Positions 13,433-24,496 of a stretch of DNA of 64,000 bases are shown in pieces (position 1 is the first letter of the stretch; every line of letters begins with the position of its first letter). A program made the translations under genes and the position numbers. The notes beneath the pieces are model-generated. The model ran no database searches. It was not told where the DNA came from and was given only the letters and a program-made list of their open reading frames with translations. The stretch is from Isoetes taiwanensis (Eukaryota > Streptophyta > Lycopodiopsida > Isoetales > Isoetaceae): positions 55,998-119,997 of the forward strand of contig JAJEKV010000676.1 in assembly GCA_021234155.1 (NCBI GenBank), given 5' to 3'.

Positions 13433-16417
13433 TATAAATAAACAATTTGGGTGTATTATGTAATAAAATATAGGCATGTGCTAGATGCATACATTTAAAG
13501 GGTTTTATGAATAAAATGGTGATTCAAATGCATGACTAATGGTCAAGGGTAAACTATGGCACAAAGCTTTGGCATGGCGGACTGGTATGTGGAATATTTA
13601 TTGCATGACCAATGTGTAGTCATTGATTATTTTGAGACTAGTGAATATCGGGAAGATAATTCCTAAGTAATGGTCGAATCTTGGGATGTGATTGTTGGCA
13701 TGATAGGGTTAATGGTTGGTTGACCCCAAAAAAGGTTGGTGTCTAAGGCCATTAATACCGGGGCAACATGATAGTGCACATGGAGTATTTCGTAGATGAG
13801 CAAAACTCTGTTTGAGAGAGAATGGTTGGACTAACGACAATTTGAATAGGGAGTCGCTTTCTTTGCCCTCAACTCTAGTCTTGAAAATAGAAGCATGGAG
13901 AGAATGGGAAGAGGCGTGGTTTTGATAACAAAAGGGGCTTTGGAGATGGTAGCGTGGAGTTTTATAATAGAAGAAATCCATACTATAATCGTAATAAGCG
14001 ACCAAATCCTCAAGGAGGAAGTACCTCTGGACAATTTGTTCACGAAACTCAAGATGAAGAATGCTTTAACACGGAGCAAGGCTTAAACCAAAAAATTATA
14101 TGGGCTAAGTAGGATATGTTCCATTTCCAGTTTTGTGAAGCCTAGATGGCAAAATGGTCCGGGTGATTAAGATGGGAAGTGTAACACATTATAGGAAATA
14201 ATGCATGGATGGCGATGAAGATCGGATTTCGCCTGCGACCATAGGTTGTTTTGGATCCGAAAAACACTTTTAACATTAAGTGCTAAGGGTTTGGGCGCGA
14301 GATCAAGCTAAAGTTAATACATTATATGAGAAGCTTTAAAACGTGTCCGAACTTTTGGTCCGAACTTTTGGTATTTATAAAATGCATGTATTCTAGAAGG
14401 CAAATAACCTCAGATCGAGCTCCCGGGTGCTATGAGAGCACTTCAATATACGAAAATGATTGATTAAGTAGGTGCGTAAAGGAATATACTAAGTGTTCAA
14501 ATAAATAGGGACTCTATGAGCATGAAAATAACTCGTTTGTAAAAAACAGAGTAAACTTGTACATTCTTAAGCATAGTCCGATTTTTTATTTCACTTTCCT
14601 TCCGCTCTATAGCTACTAGTTTTGATCCGTGATTAAGATGGGAAGAGTAGCATATGACGACAGGAAATCGTGTATGCGTATTGATCCGAGCATAATGATG
14701 GCGTGAAGGAAGGGATTTGGACTCCGTTTTTGATCTGAGCCATGTGATGTTTAGGTGTGATGAAAAACTGAAAAAAGTTTGTGCTGACTAAGTGCTAAGG
14801 GTTTAAGCCAATGATCGCTAAGTTGGTCGAAAATGTGTTTTAAACCAGGTTTGAACTCAGTAATCGTAAATGACTAATGTAATGGTAACCTAGTAAGTTT
14901 TAGTTGATTAATACCTCAGGATAGTTCCGGAAATTCAAAGTAGTTTGTAGTACATTAAAGACAATGAAAAATAGTATTCTTGATCAAGGGCATAAAAGGT
15001 ACAATTGGTGAAAGCTTATAAGCCAAGAAACAACCAAGGTACCTTTTGCTCTTGCATCATTACCAATTTATTGCTAATGTTTGCTTTGATTGGTGCGTAG
15101 TACCTGTGTTTCTTCTCCACTTGTGCTTTTTATGTCGTGAGATCAAGAATAATGACAGGAAATACCAAAGAGGATGTAGCAAAGAAATGATCTTGAGCTA
15201 ATGTAGAAGTCATTTGACAAAAACAGTTCTGAATTTAAGTGTTTAATTATGAGAAAGGTACAAATACTATTTTCTAGCATCGCTAAGTGTATTGCAAGAA
15301 AAACCAAGCTATAAGAGCAAAAATGAATTATGTTGGATGTGTTGATATCATCTACAGCTTTGGAATCATGAAGGTTTCATAAGAAGACTACATAAAGGCA
15401 TATATTTGGATTTTGTATAACCATAAGCTTTAATGATAATAGCAAGATGATTATGGCTCTAAAATATTGAAATGTAATCGAAACTTTTTATACTCTCGAT
15501 TTTTACATAGTAAAATGACAGTCTTCATTGTTATGTACATGAGACATAAGCAATCTTTGGACTAAAGGTGCTGAAAAGGTCAACAGTTTGATGTGAGGAG
15601 TACATCCACAGGAATGCGATAGCTGCATGATTGTAATCTTAGTTTAACCATGGTAGGTGAGGTTTGGTATGCAATATAAGGCATAAAAATACTCGAGAGG
15701 ATAAATATGGGATGATAATGTATCGCGTTTATTTAGCCAAAACACGGGAACTATGGAGCATAATGGTTTTAAATAAATGTAAAAAACTTGGACTAGAACT
15801 CTTGATAAAGTTAATGTGGGATTAACTAATAAAATGACATGGGGTAGTATGACTACAAGACTTAGTACATCTAAAGATTACTTAAATATACACTTGTATT
15901 TGTTTTAGCACGACCAAGGGGAAGTATACATGTCTGAATATGAACATGTTGGCCTTAGTTGTGAGGGATTACATTGTTTTTGTTAAAATGATTGATTTTG
16001 ATACTGGGGTAGCATTGGCGAGACTATTCGTAATGGAGTAAATGAAGTTCAATAAATGAACAAGGTGTGATTCTATGCTTGGAATGGAGACTATCATAAG
16101 CATGTAAATGGTTTATAATGACTAAATGATAAATAAATGTTATATGTCCAAAGGTCTCTTGGGATATTGGTATTATGGTAGCAAGTGTGTATGGACTTGT
16201 AGGGTCAAACTCGGGTAAGTAGTTTTATTGGAATAAGATATAATAAGCCTAAGTAATCTATGGTTATATTAGACATATTTATAAGGATAAGATTATGATA
16301 TCAAGTATGCAGGATATGCCAATTTGGGATAGCTAAGTCCATTGGGACGATACTTGATACCAAAGGGATTGACCGAGGTATGTAGAGGTGGCTAGTATGG
16401 CTTATGTCAAGGCTAGT
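13433..16417 (+). repeat. Left 3-kb direct repeat of the PLE composite (copy A)
   Basis: It begins TATAAATAAACAATTTGG after a T-run and ends AAGGCTAGT before another T-run. It matches 24497-27499 along its whole length with mostly small differences at CTG/CAG triplets. It carries a frame-broken version of the RG-rich reading frame and an internal diverged tandem duplication (about 14160 and about 14629, offset ~470 bp). Confidence 0.9.
13790..14190 (+). pseudogene. Frame-broken copy of the RG-rich ORF in copy A
   Basis: The sequence aligns with the open 143-codon frame at 24858-25289 but carries several small indels, so no frame stays open. The corresponding MERMGRG block is still legible at about 13893-13920. 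The breaks coincide largely with positions where copy B has CTG or CAG, so they may be base-calling errors rather than real mutations. Confidence 0.6.
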
Positions 16418-18480
16418 CTTTGTCTGTTTTTTTTTTTAGATATTTCGTCTCCTTTGGTTTTCTTGGTGAAATATCCCAGACTTGGTAGTATGTGTATGAG
16501 CCAATTACATCTTAATGTGTGGATTAAAATGCATGAAAAATATGGGTGGACACTATTGTTCTTTGGAGCGGGATACTTATGAAGCCCAAGAGGACTGCCT
16601 ATCACTATATTCCACCTACCCGAACAAGGAATTAGTGGACATTGGATATGATAAATTGAAGGTTATTTGTCCCAACAATGCGGGTGCATAAACTTTGATA
16701 TCTTTGCATCAAGAATGAATTTGTTCACCCGGTGATTATGGAAAAGGAGAGTAGCATTAAAATTCGGCAATTAAGAATATCTCGATTTGGGATTTAATGG
16801 CTGGTTGGAAGCCATTATAGAGGTGGGTAAAATTGGTAAAGAATGGGAGGAGGCCGTTGGATTTGTCGAAAAGATGTATCGAAAGCGCCGAAAGGATATA
16901 CCAAAGACACTATTGAAGAGGATGTGGCCAGGAGGAATTTCATACGGGGTTGCAGCCACAGGAACGAGCTAACAACATAAAGAAGCCTCCCAATAGCAAG
17001 GATCCACCGGGTGAATAATGAAATGAACATGTTGAATGAACCTGCGAAGAGAAGATTCCTCGATCCTTTTTGGTTGAAGTCTGTTATCCGGGAAAGCGGG
17101 ATAAAGCAACACTTAAGGCGCCTAAGAAATCAGCTCGGAATGAAGAAGCCAATGACTTTGAATTCACACTATACAATTGCCAAAGGTATCCACTCATTCT
17201 AAAGATTAGTGGAAGGGCATGTGCCTTTGCAATCGGGGGATCTGGAGGACCAAGAATTTTGGGGCATTAGCCCTATAAGTGAAGAGTCTTGGATTTTTAA
17301 AGGGTGATTGCATTGAGCACTGTGTAAAAAATGGCCAAGGAGGCAGCAAGAAAGTTTGAGAAAATTAGTAAGAAGGAGAAGCTCAAGCCACGTTTTGACC
17401 ATAGATCTGCGAATGTTGAGGATCAGATTTATGTCGGGCCAAAAGGTCATATGGCATATACCTCACGAAACACGAGGGGATTTCTATCCGAAAAGGATTT
17501 GGAGGACCATGCGCCTTATTTCAAGTGTGTTTGTGAACCAATGGCCAAGGGTACGCGTGCAAGGAGAAACATGACATGGCTGGACCAAGGGGTCCGGGTT
17601 TGTGTTTAACAACTGACAAAGTATATCCCCGAAGTTTCGTGATTGGTCAAATGTTTCTTTTCGTGAAATTCCCTCAGAAAACAATCTTTGAAATCAAGCA
17701 TCATAGCCTATATATCATACTTGGAGATAAGGAAAACAATGATAAGTATGGGGCGTTGGTACTTTTTCAATTTAATTTGGGGATCCAAGATTGGCTATCA
17801 TAATGAAAAATGGCCATCACATGTGAGCGAACAATAAAACCCATGTCTTTTCTAGTCAAGAACCGAGGCATCACAGCAAATGGCCAATCACAAACAAGTA
17901 GTGGTTGGAAAGAGCAGTCGCTTTTGCCCCTAGTAAGGGGTATAGACCCCCAGACTACCATGCCACCAAATTCGATGGCACTAACAATATATCAAGTCCA
18001 GAAGCGGGAAGTTATAGGTACACCTAGTGACATAGGGCATTGTCACAAAAGAAGCAAAGTCGGAATGAGCAAAACATGGAGATCCATAGGACTAAAACTC
18101 AACCCGTAAAAATGGTGCGTGGTTCTCGTGATAAAGTAATTGCTTAATGGATGTTATACTTTAATATGTGTTTAAATTGCATTCAAAACTTTGTATGCAT
18201 TTTATATGGATTTTACGCGTGTACACTAAGGATTGTCTTAGCCATATGACTAAGGGGCGCACCATAAGACAAAGTCTTACAGGCCATGTGGCCTAATTAA
18301 AGCTATTATGCACAAAATATAACAAAAGTAAGTGATTTAATTAAAATTGGGACAAATCTTGAATTTTGGGAATCGGACTGAAAAATGGGACTCATATTGA
18401 CATCAAAATTTCACATCATATAACAAGGGTTCATAATATTTTCTTACTGAGAATTTCCAAATAAATAGTTGAGAAAGTTG
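16418..18480 (+). other. Unassigned reading frames inside the composite element
   Basis: Several plus-strand frames follow each other with shifts: 16787-16972, 17070-17270, 17331-17609, 17576-17803 and 17810-18109. They are charged and lysine-rich (for example MAKEAARKFEKISKKEKLK at 17331), unlike random frames of this AT content. They could be the remains of one ORF1- or gag-like protein. I see no zinc knuckle, protease, RT or integrase motif and recognise no family. From 18110 to 18480 there is no coding signal. Confidence 0.35.
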
Positions 18481-18483
18481 ATG

Positions 18484-18722
18484 CAGAGGGTGAGATCGAA
18501 GGGGGGAGGGGGAAGGGGGATGGAAAGGGGGAGAAGAGGGGCAAGGGAGAAGAGGGGCAAGGGGGCAAGGGGGAGAAGGGGGGGGCAAGGGGGCAAGGGA
18601 GAAGAAGGGGGCAAGGGAGACGGGGGCAAGGGGGAAGGGGGCAAGGGCAAGGGAGAAGAAGGGGCAAGGGGAGGCGGGGCAAGGGGCAAGGGGGAAGGGG
18701 GCAAGGGGCAAGGGAGAAGAAT
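18484..18722. repeat. G-rich purine minisatellite (GGGGGCAAGGGAGAAG type)
   Basis: About 240 bases consist almost only of G and A with regular C, in irregular repeats of GGGGCAAGGG and GGGAGAAGAGG. Long frames on both strands here are repeat translations (Pro/Leu/Ser on one strand, Gly/Lys/Arg on the other). The plus strand has many closely spaced runs of three or more G and could form G-quadruplexes. It is followed by a TTAATTAA-rich AT block. Confidence 0.9.
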
Positions 18723-19619
18723 AATTAATTTAATTAATTATACAATAATTTAATTAAATAAATAACTAATAAAATAAATATAAATCATTCTCCTCTTCGA
18801 CTAGTGAGTGAAAATTGGAAAACACACCATTTTGATGGAGCTTCAATTTTGATGGAATCCAATTTTTTGATGTAAATTTTTGTTAGCTTCAATTTTTGAT
18901 GGACATAAAAATAGAGGCTGAGGAGCCTAATCAAGAACAACTCAAACGAAGTGCAAAACTTCATAGGTAGGATTTGCAAGTGCACCTGAAGGATCTTACC
19001 GTAACAAGACAAAATCGCTTATAATTGGCCGGAACAGTCAAGGCGACGGAGGCTTCGGTGACTCATAGCTCACCGCCTATATCAATCTGTTTGGCTCTCC
19101 TTCGTTCCGCACTGCGGCTATTAGGAGTATGTCACGTAAGCTTGACCTCGAGCTCTCGCTTTATAATACTTTTTCATTTCACAATATGCTAAAAGTCACG
19201 CTGATTAAAACTAGTTTCAAACAGTGGAAAAGCAGTATTTCTTCTTCATGAAATCCAATTTGTGTGCTGCAAGACTCAATGGCATTATACAACCTTTCCG
19301 CTGAAAAACTTGTTCTATTGTGTTGTTCATAGGTAGATTTTGATGAATGAAGTTCCATTAATCAAGACACGTGAACTCCCTTACCCAGTTTTTTTTTTTT
19401 TGCTTAAGCGGCGTGCCGACGACACACTTCCTTCGCCTCCTTCTCTTCCGCTCCTTCACCTTCCTCTCTTCGCCTCCTTCTCTTTCGGGATTATCTTTCG
19501 CCGTCACGGCCATGGAGAGCTTCTTTGGAGTTCTGTTCTGCATAGTTATCCAGTTTACCGAGAAAACACATTCAAAAAGATAGCTCGGTCCAGGAGAAGG
19601 ACTCCGCCATCTAATAGAA

Positions 19620-19905
19620 GATGGGCCGGGCCATCGCCCCTCTACCATGAATCCTCCTGCTTTTCTTCTTGCTTATCCTCACATTTGTGTACTCTTTGCT
19701 GCTTCAAACTCCCAAATCGGTCACTTGGAGCTCAATCCCAAAGAATCAGCTCCAGCCTTTTGAGTCTCGACCCATGAAGAATAGGATAAGCCGAGGCAAA
19801 TCGGCCAAGCCCAAAATTGATTTTTTAGGAAGAACGAGCAAGCTGGGATGCTTTTTTTTGCAAACCGGGTCTTGTGGCAAAAAGTGCTTGACAGAGAATT
19901 GAATT
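19620..19905 (+). CDS. Possible gene fragment with a signal-anchor segment
   Basis: A plus-strand frame (open from 19669) contains a strongly hydrophobic stretch, ILLLFFLLILTFVYSLLLQ (the first part lying just before the in-frame ATG). A basic, Ser/Lys/Arg-rich region follows (KNRISRGKSAKPK) and then two Cys pairs. This is the usual look of the N-terminus of a plant type II Golgi protein. A nearby ATG at 19620 would give the right frame only after a shift. No catalytic domain is recognisable downstream, so this is at most a first-exon fragment, possibly captured by the surrounding element. It may also be chance. Confidence 0.3.
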
Positions 19906-20579
19906 TAAAAGTCCGTGAAGGATTGAATCAATGAAAAATCGGGACTGTGGCGGGCAATTTATCCGGATTTGGAGGAGAGTATGCATGCTGGAGTTCAAAA
20001 TGCTTGGAAATTCAAGAAGAATGGACCATTCACGGATCCTTTTCATCTGCCTCCCTTTACCCCTTTGCTCTGCTCTTTTGCTTTGCATTTTGATCTCGAA
20101 TCTCCATAGTGTGAAGCTTTTGGTTATGGGTCAATTCCGTGGGAGCTATGGACACGGAGCTTCTTAGGAAAAGAAAGAGTTCAAGTGGTACAAAGGATCT
20201 TCGGTCTCAAAGGGTATGTACCAAATTTTAAAATTCAAGCATAGGCGGGAAAAAAAGGGTATTAGAAAAAAGGGGTAAAATAACACGTTGAAAAAAGAAA
20301 GTGTAAAATAAATGATAATAATATAAAATTATATTTTGATGGTCCCAAATTTCAAAAATTCAAATATTGGGGAAAAAAAGGGTATAAGAAAGAGTGAGTT
20401 TTGAAGTTGTCATAATATTTGTATAATGCATTATTATTAGTTGTAAGGGTAAGTAGGGTAAATTATTTTCGGTTGTTATAATGTGCATTATGGGGAGGGT
20501 CTACTTATCATAGAAAATTTATGGGGAGAGTAATTTTTCATAGAAAAATACATAAAATATTGTGTTTATTAAAAATACA

Positions 20580-20900
20580 TAGTATAGTATAGTGTGTGCT
20601 AATACTAATGTGTGCTAGTATAAAAAATACTAATGTGTGCTAATACTAATGTGTGCTAATACTAATGTATAAAAATGCTAATGTGTGCTAATACTAATTG
20701 TGGTAGTATAAAGTACTAACTGTGGTGCTAATTGTGTGCTAATTGTGGTAGTATAAAGTACTAATGTGCGCTAATTAAGGTGTGCTAGTATAAAAATGCT
20801 AATGTGTGCTAATACTAATGTATGCAGTATAAAAACAATTGTTAAATACTAATGTGTGCTAAATACTAGTGTGTGCCGTGAAAAAACAATAAACTATGGT
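20580..20900. repeat. Minisatellite of CTAATACTAATGTGTG type
   Basis: A 16-base motif (CTAATACTAATGTGTG) and shortened or GTATAAA-containing variants recur about a dozen times. There are no coding features. Confidence 0.85.
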
Positions 20901-20984
20901 GTGATAGAATAATAAACTATGGTGGAAAATAGATAAAATGATGCTCCAAAAAATAATCTCCGAACCCTTGAAATTGCATTTTTT

Positions 20985-21430
20985 TTCGAGAGCTGCCTTT
21001 CTCATTTCTTGAGTCGAGAAAGGCCTCACGTTTCCCTAAAACGTGCATTTTTCTTTTGGTGCCTTTCTTCGACTCACTTGAGTCGAGAAAGGCCTTCCAC
21101 CCCTAAACCTGCATTTTCGGGCTTTGAGTCGAAATCGGTGAAAGGCCTTGACCCTAAAACCCGTGTTTTTAAACTTTGAGTCGACTACATTCGACCGGTC
21201 ACGAAAGGCCTTAAACCCCTAAAACCTGGTTAAGCCGCTTTTGAGTCGCCTTTCATTTCACGATTCGAGAAAGGCCTTCGACCCTAAAACCCTGCGTTTG
21301 AGTCGCTTTTCGCCTTTACGCTTCATGAGTGAAAGGCCTCGACCCGCCAAACTGCGTTTTTGTTTGAGCCGCTTTCACTCGAGTCAGAAAGGCCCGCCAG
21401 CCCGTATTTTCAAAAATGGCCCTAAGAACC
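20985..21430. repeat. Hairpin minisatellite with CCCTAAA in most units
   Basis: About seven imperfect units of 55-70 bp each contain GAGTCG, GAAAGGCC and, in five units, CCCTAAA (near 21037, 21103, 21150, 21216 and 21279). Each unit pairs a CCTTTC-CGACTC arm with a following GAGTCGAGAAAGG arm, best preserved at 21060-21093, so each can fold into a hairpin. CCCTAAA is the Arabidopsis-type plant telomere repeat unit, here interspersed rather than in tandem. The array lies about 0.9 kb upstream of the PLE reverse transcriptase, inside the composite element. From 21440 to 22332 I see no further feature. Confidence 0.8.
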
Positions 21431-22332
21431 GTGTTTTATTTTAATTTTTTTGCCTATAGCATCACTTGACTAACTTGATTTTGTCTTTGCGGTCCTTATC
21501 TCGACCGGATAGGACATGCTTGGGAGTAATGAAAAGACCAGTTCATTGGAAGAAAGATGCCGAGAAGGGTGGTGACATCCGTTAGACATACAAGCACGTG
21601 GCCTATGAAGGAACTCCTCATACAAATTTCTATCGTCTGTAAGTTGTCCTGACTTGACAGAGCTCCACGACCGCTTGCACTAGGTGGTTCATGTGTGAAG
21701 AGGGTGTAATCATTGTGATAATCGACCACTATGGTGCTTCACCCAATCGTAATATATATTGTAATGAGCCCATTTATAAATATAAAGGTATCTCAAAACT
21801 AGTATTTTTGGTGATTAAGTAAACAATTTGCTTAATTTTTGTTGGAATTTATGATCTCTTGTCTACCCACCTAAGAAAATAGAGCCAAAATGTCTTGGTA
21901 AAGGGAATTCACCCTCTTGTGAAAAACTCTTATTTTGAATGACAAATAAGCCCCCAAAACAGGACTCGACACGCTATCAAAGAAAATTGGGAGAAAGCTT
22001 GGATACAATGAATGTAAAAAATTCAATTAAGGGCAGTTTTGGGTCGGGGTGCTCCTTTTTGTGTAAAATAATGAAAGAAAAAAGTGGGAATGGAATGAGT
22101 CCCACTTTAATTAAATACTGACTTTAACAGACAAGATTCAAATCTCTTAATTTGATATTGACCACCCTAACTTACCATTACAATGGGATCCTAATAATTG
22201 GTTAATAATGATGCATGCGAGAATGACGGAGCTTCTTAATGATCCAAGGATTTTTGGGTGGGGTACACATGACCAAAATAAAAAGAAAAGAACAAGAAAA
22301 AGATAGTGCACATTCTGTTCTTATCCAAAATT

Positions 22333-24298
22333 ATGGATAAATTCTGCATACCAAGGGTTATAAGTAAGATCATGGTAGAAATTCTGGGGGAAATTGGAAG
22401 TCAAATCATGAGTGACACCATGTTTGCATGGAAGTACACAGAAAGCTTGAGGTATATTTGTTATAAGCCTTTCTATGTGTTTGCACAGGATAAGGAAGCA
22501 GTCTGCCCTTGCCATAATCCTAGTCTAAAACAATTCATTGATGATAAGATTGGCCATGTTAGGACCAGGGATTTGGGGATTATTAAAAATAAGACAGTAA
22601 GGAATCTTTTCATGAGAGGTCTTGGGCATATTCCTGATAAGTATTTGGTGGAGAAAGACCTAAAATGTGAACTTGAGGATGCTTGTGCAAGTATTTTTGA
22701 ATTACACAAATTCAAATTTGCACATATAAGTTATGAAGATAAGGAGTTGATCAAGAGGAAAATATGGGAAGAAGTGAAGATACTGTGCAGGGATGCATGT
22801 AGAAAGGATAATGTCTGGAGATTTGCCCTAAATGATAGTCAGGTTGCAAATTGTATTGAATGGTTGAATAAAAATTTGTATATAGCCGGTGTTGATAAGG
22901 CCGCGAATAATCCCTCGTTTATTTGTCCAAAGCATGTTAGGGACATGGCTGTAACCAGACTAGAAAGCTCTGATTTTCAAGCAGTTAATACTACTGAATT
23001 GGAAGTAATTGGTATTCTGAAGGCTGAAATACAGGAACTGGTAGGTGAAATTGAGTTTGAATCTACAAAACTCCCATATTTACTTGGACTGTACAAAGCA
23101 CATAAATGTGAGTATAGATGGATCACAAACGCGCATGGAAGTGTATACACTGAGATATCTGAAATGGTCATGGCAGTCCTCAATAGCATTCTTGAAATGT
23201 GGCCTGAAGTGTCAAAGGATCTATGTGCGCACATAAACACTTTAATTCCAAGAAAAGTTAACCCTAACTGGATTGTAGAATCAGTGTATGATGTATTGCT
23301 TAATTTGCCTAGCAGTATTAATGAGGTGTTCGTAGCTGACATAACACGTTGCTATGAAAATATCCCTTTGAGAGGAGAAAAAGGTATAGGTGCTATCATA
23401 CAGAATGTTGCTAAAGCTGCATGGAAATACATGTTAAAACTAAACAAGAGAAATGAATTATGGCTTAAACGAGGGCAGGACGGCAAATATAAGGCCAAAT
23501 GGTTTAAATATGTACCACAAGGCAAATGTTGGCTACGTATGAACCTAGATAGGTTCTCTAGCACTAATAATTGGCTGTTAGAGAATTGCTTCATACTAAT
23601 GGGAAGTAGAATCTGGAAACAGGTATGTGGTATACCCATGGGTTTCGCATGTAGCCCAAGTTGGTGTAATATGTACTTGGCATGGTTCGAAGTTGAATTC
23701 ATTAAAAATCTAGCAAGACATGGTGACTTTGAGGAGATTAAATTATTTAAGCATGTGTTTAGATATATTGATGACCTGCTGGCAGTCAACTGCCCTAACA
23801 TCAGGAGTTTTTTTGTCTAGTTTACAAGGCATAAGTGATAAGGGACTAAGGATCTATGACATGCATTATCTTGGAATAAAGGTGGAAACAGGTATGGCAA
23901 GGTGGGATAATGGTGGGAGACCTGTAGGAATTAAAGCCAACTTCCTGAACCTGACCATACAGATTGCCAATAGGCATCTTGGGATATATTGGACCATAAG
24001 GTATGATAAAAGAGACCTGCTGCCTTTTGAGGTTGTTAAATTTGTGCAAGCCAGCAGTTGTAGACCGTATATGCAAGCTAGGAATGTTGCTATTTCGCAA
24101 GTGCTGCCTTACTTATATGTTAACTCCAATCCGGATGGGGCAGCAAGGGATATTAGTGAGTTGATGAATAATTTCATACGTAACGGGTTTGACAAAAGGG
24201 GACTTAAAAAAAGAGTCATCAAGTATATTCAAGATAGCCAATTTCCTGGGCTAAAATATGATGTAGAAGCGGTTATTCTGGAGCTTTTGGAGTATTAA
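22333..24298 (+). pseudogene. Penelope-like reverse transcriptase, endonuclease-deficient type
   Basis: The product would be the RT of a Penelope-like element, the retroelement class closest to telomerase RT. Visible motifs in order: GHVRTRDLG (~22555), the DKG-like string AGVDKAANN (~22885), HKCEYRW (~23100), palm motif A ADITRCYENIP (~23336), GIPMGFACSP (~23626), the catalytic box RYIDD (~23761), and the post-palm block with LTI, then RYDKRDLLPF (~24000). The first ATG is at 22333. The frame runs to 23820, where a T7 tract (about 23807-23813) shifts it by one base. The remainder continues in another frame to the stop at 24298, about 650 codons in total. No GIY-YIG endonuclease follows the thumb, as in the EN-minus (Athena/Coprina-like) branch. 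Compared with the second copy at 33.2-34.6 kb, the N-terminus may be shortened. The T7 shift could be a sequencing error. Confidence 0.9.
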
Positions 24299-24383
24299 AA
24301 CTACTAAAAGGTAAACACCATGAGCTATGTATATGATAGTTTAGTTCAAAAATTAAAAGCAATGGGCCATAAATTATATTATG

Positions 24384-24428
24384 GGATGGTGCCTGACCCT
24401 TACTGCACTAGTAGGGGTCAGCCCATCC
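24384..24428 (+). other. Strong hairpin just after the PLE RT stop
   Basis: GGATGG (24384-24389) pairs with CCATCC (24423-24428), CTGACCC (24393-24399) with GGGTCAG (24415-24421), and TACT (24401-24404) with AGTA (24410-24413), leaving a loop of about five bases. It lies 86 bases past the RT stop and 70 bases before the right 3-kb repeat, so it would sit in the 3' untranslated region of the transcript. It could serve RNA recognition or 3'-end definition. Function is inference. Confidence 0.7.
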
Positions 24429-24496
24429 TAGTTTTGCAGTAAATCATTGAGCCAAGGGTGCAGCATTATCCTACGGATGGAGGTAGGATTTTTTTA

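Noticed and set aside
18403-18753. Long Pro/Leu- or Gly/Lys-rich frames on both strands
   Set aside because: Pure translations of the G-rich minisatellite.
20985-21430. True telomere tract
   Set aside because: CCCTAAA occurs once per 55-70-bp unit rather than in tandem.
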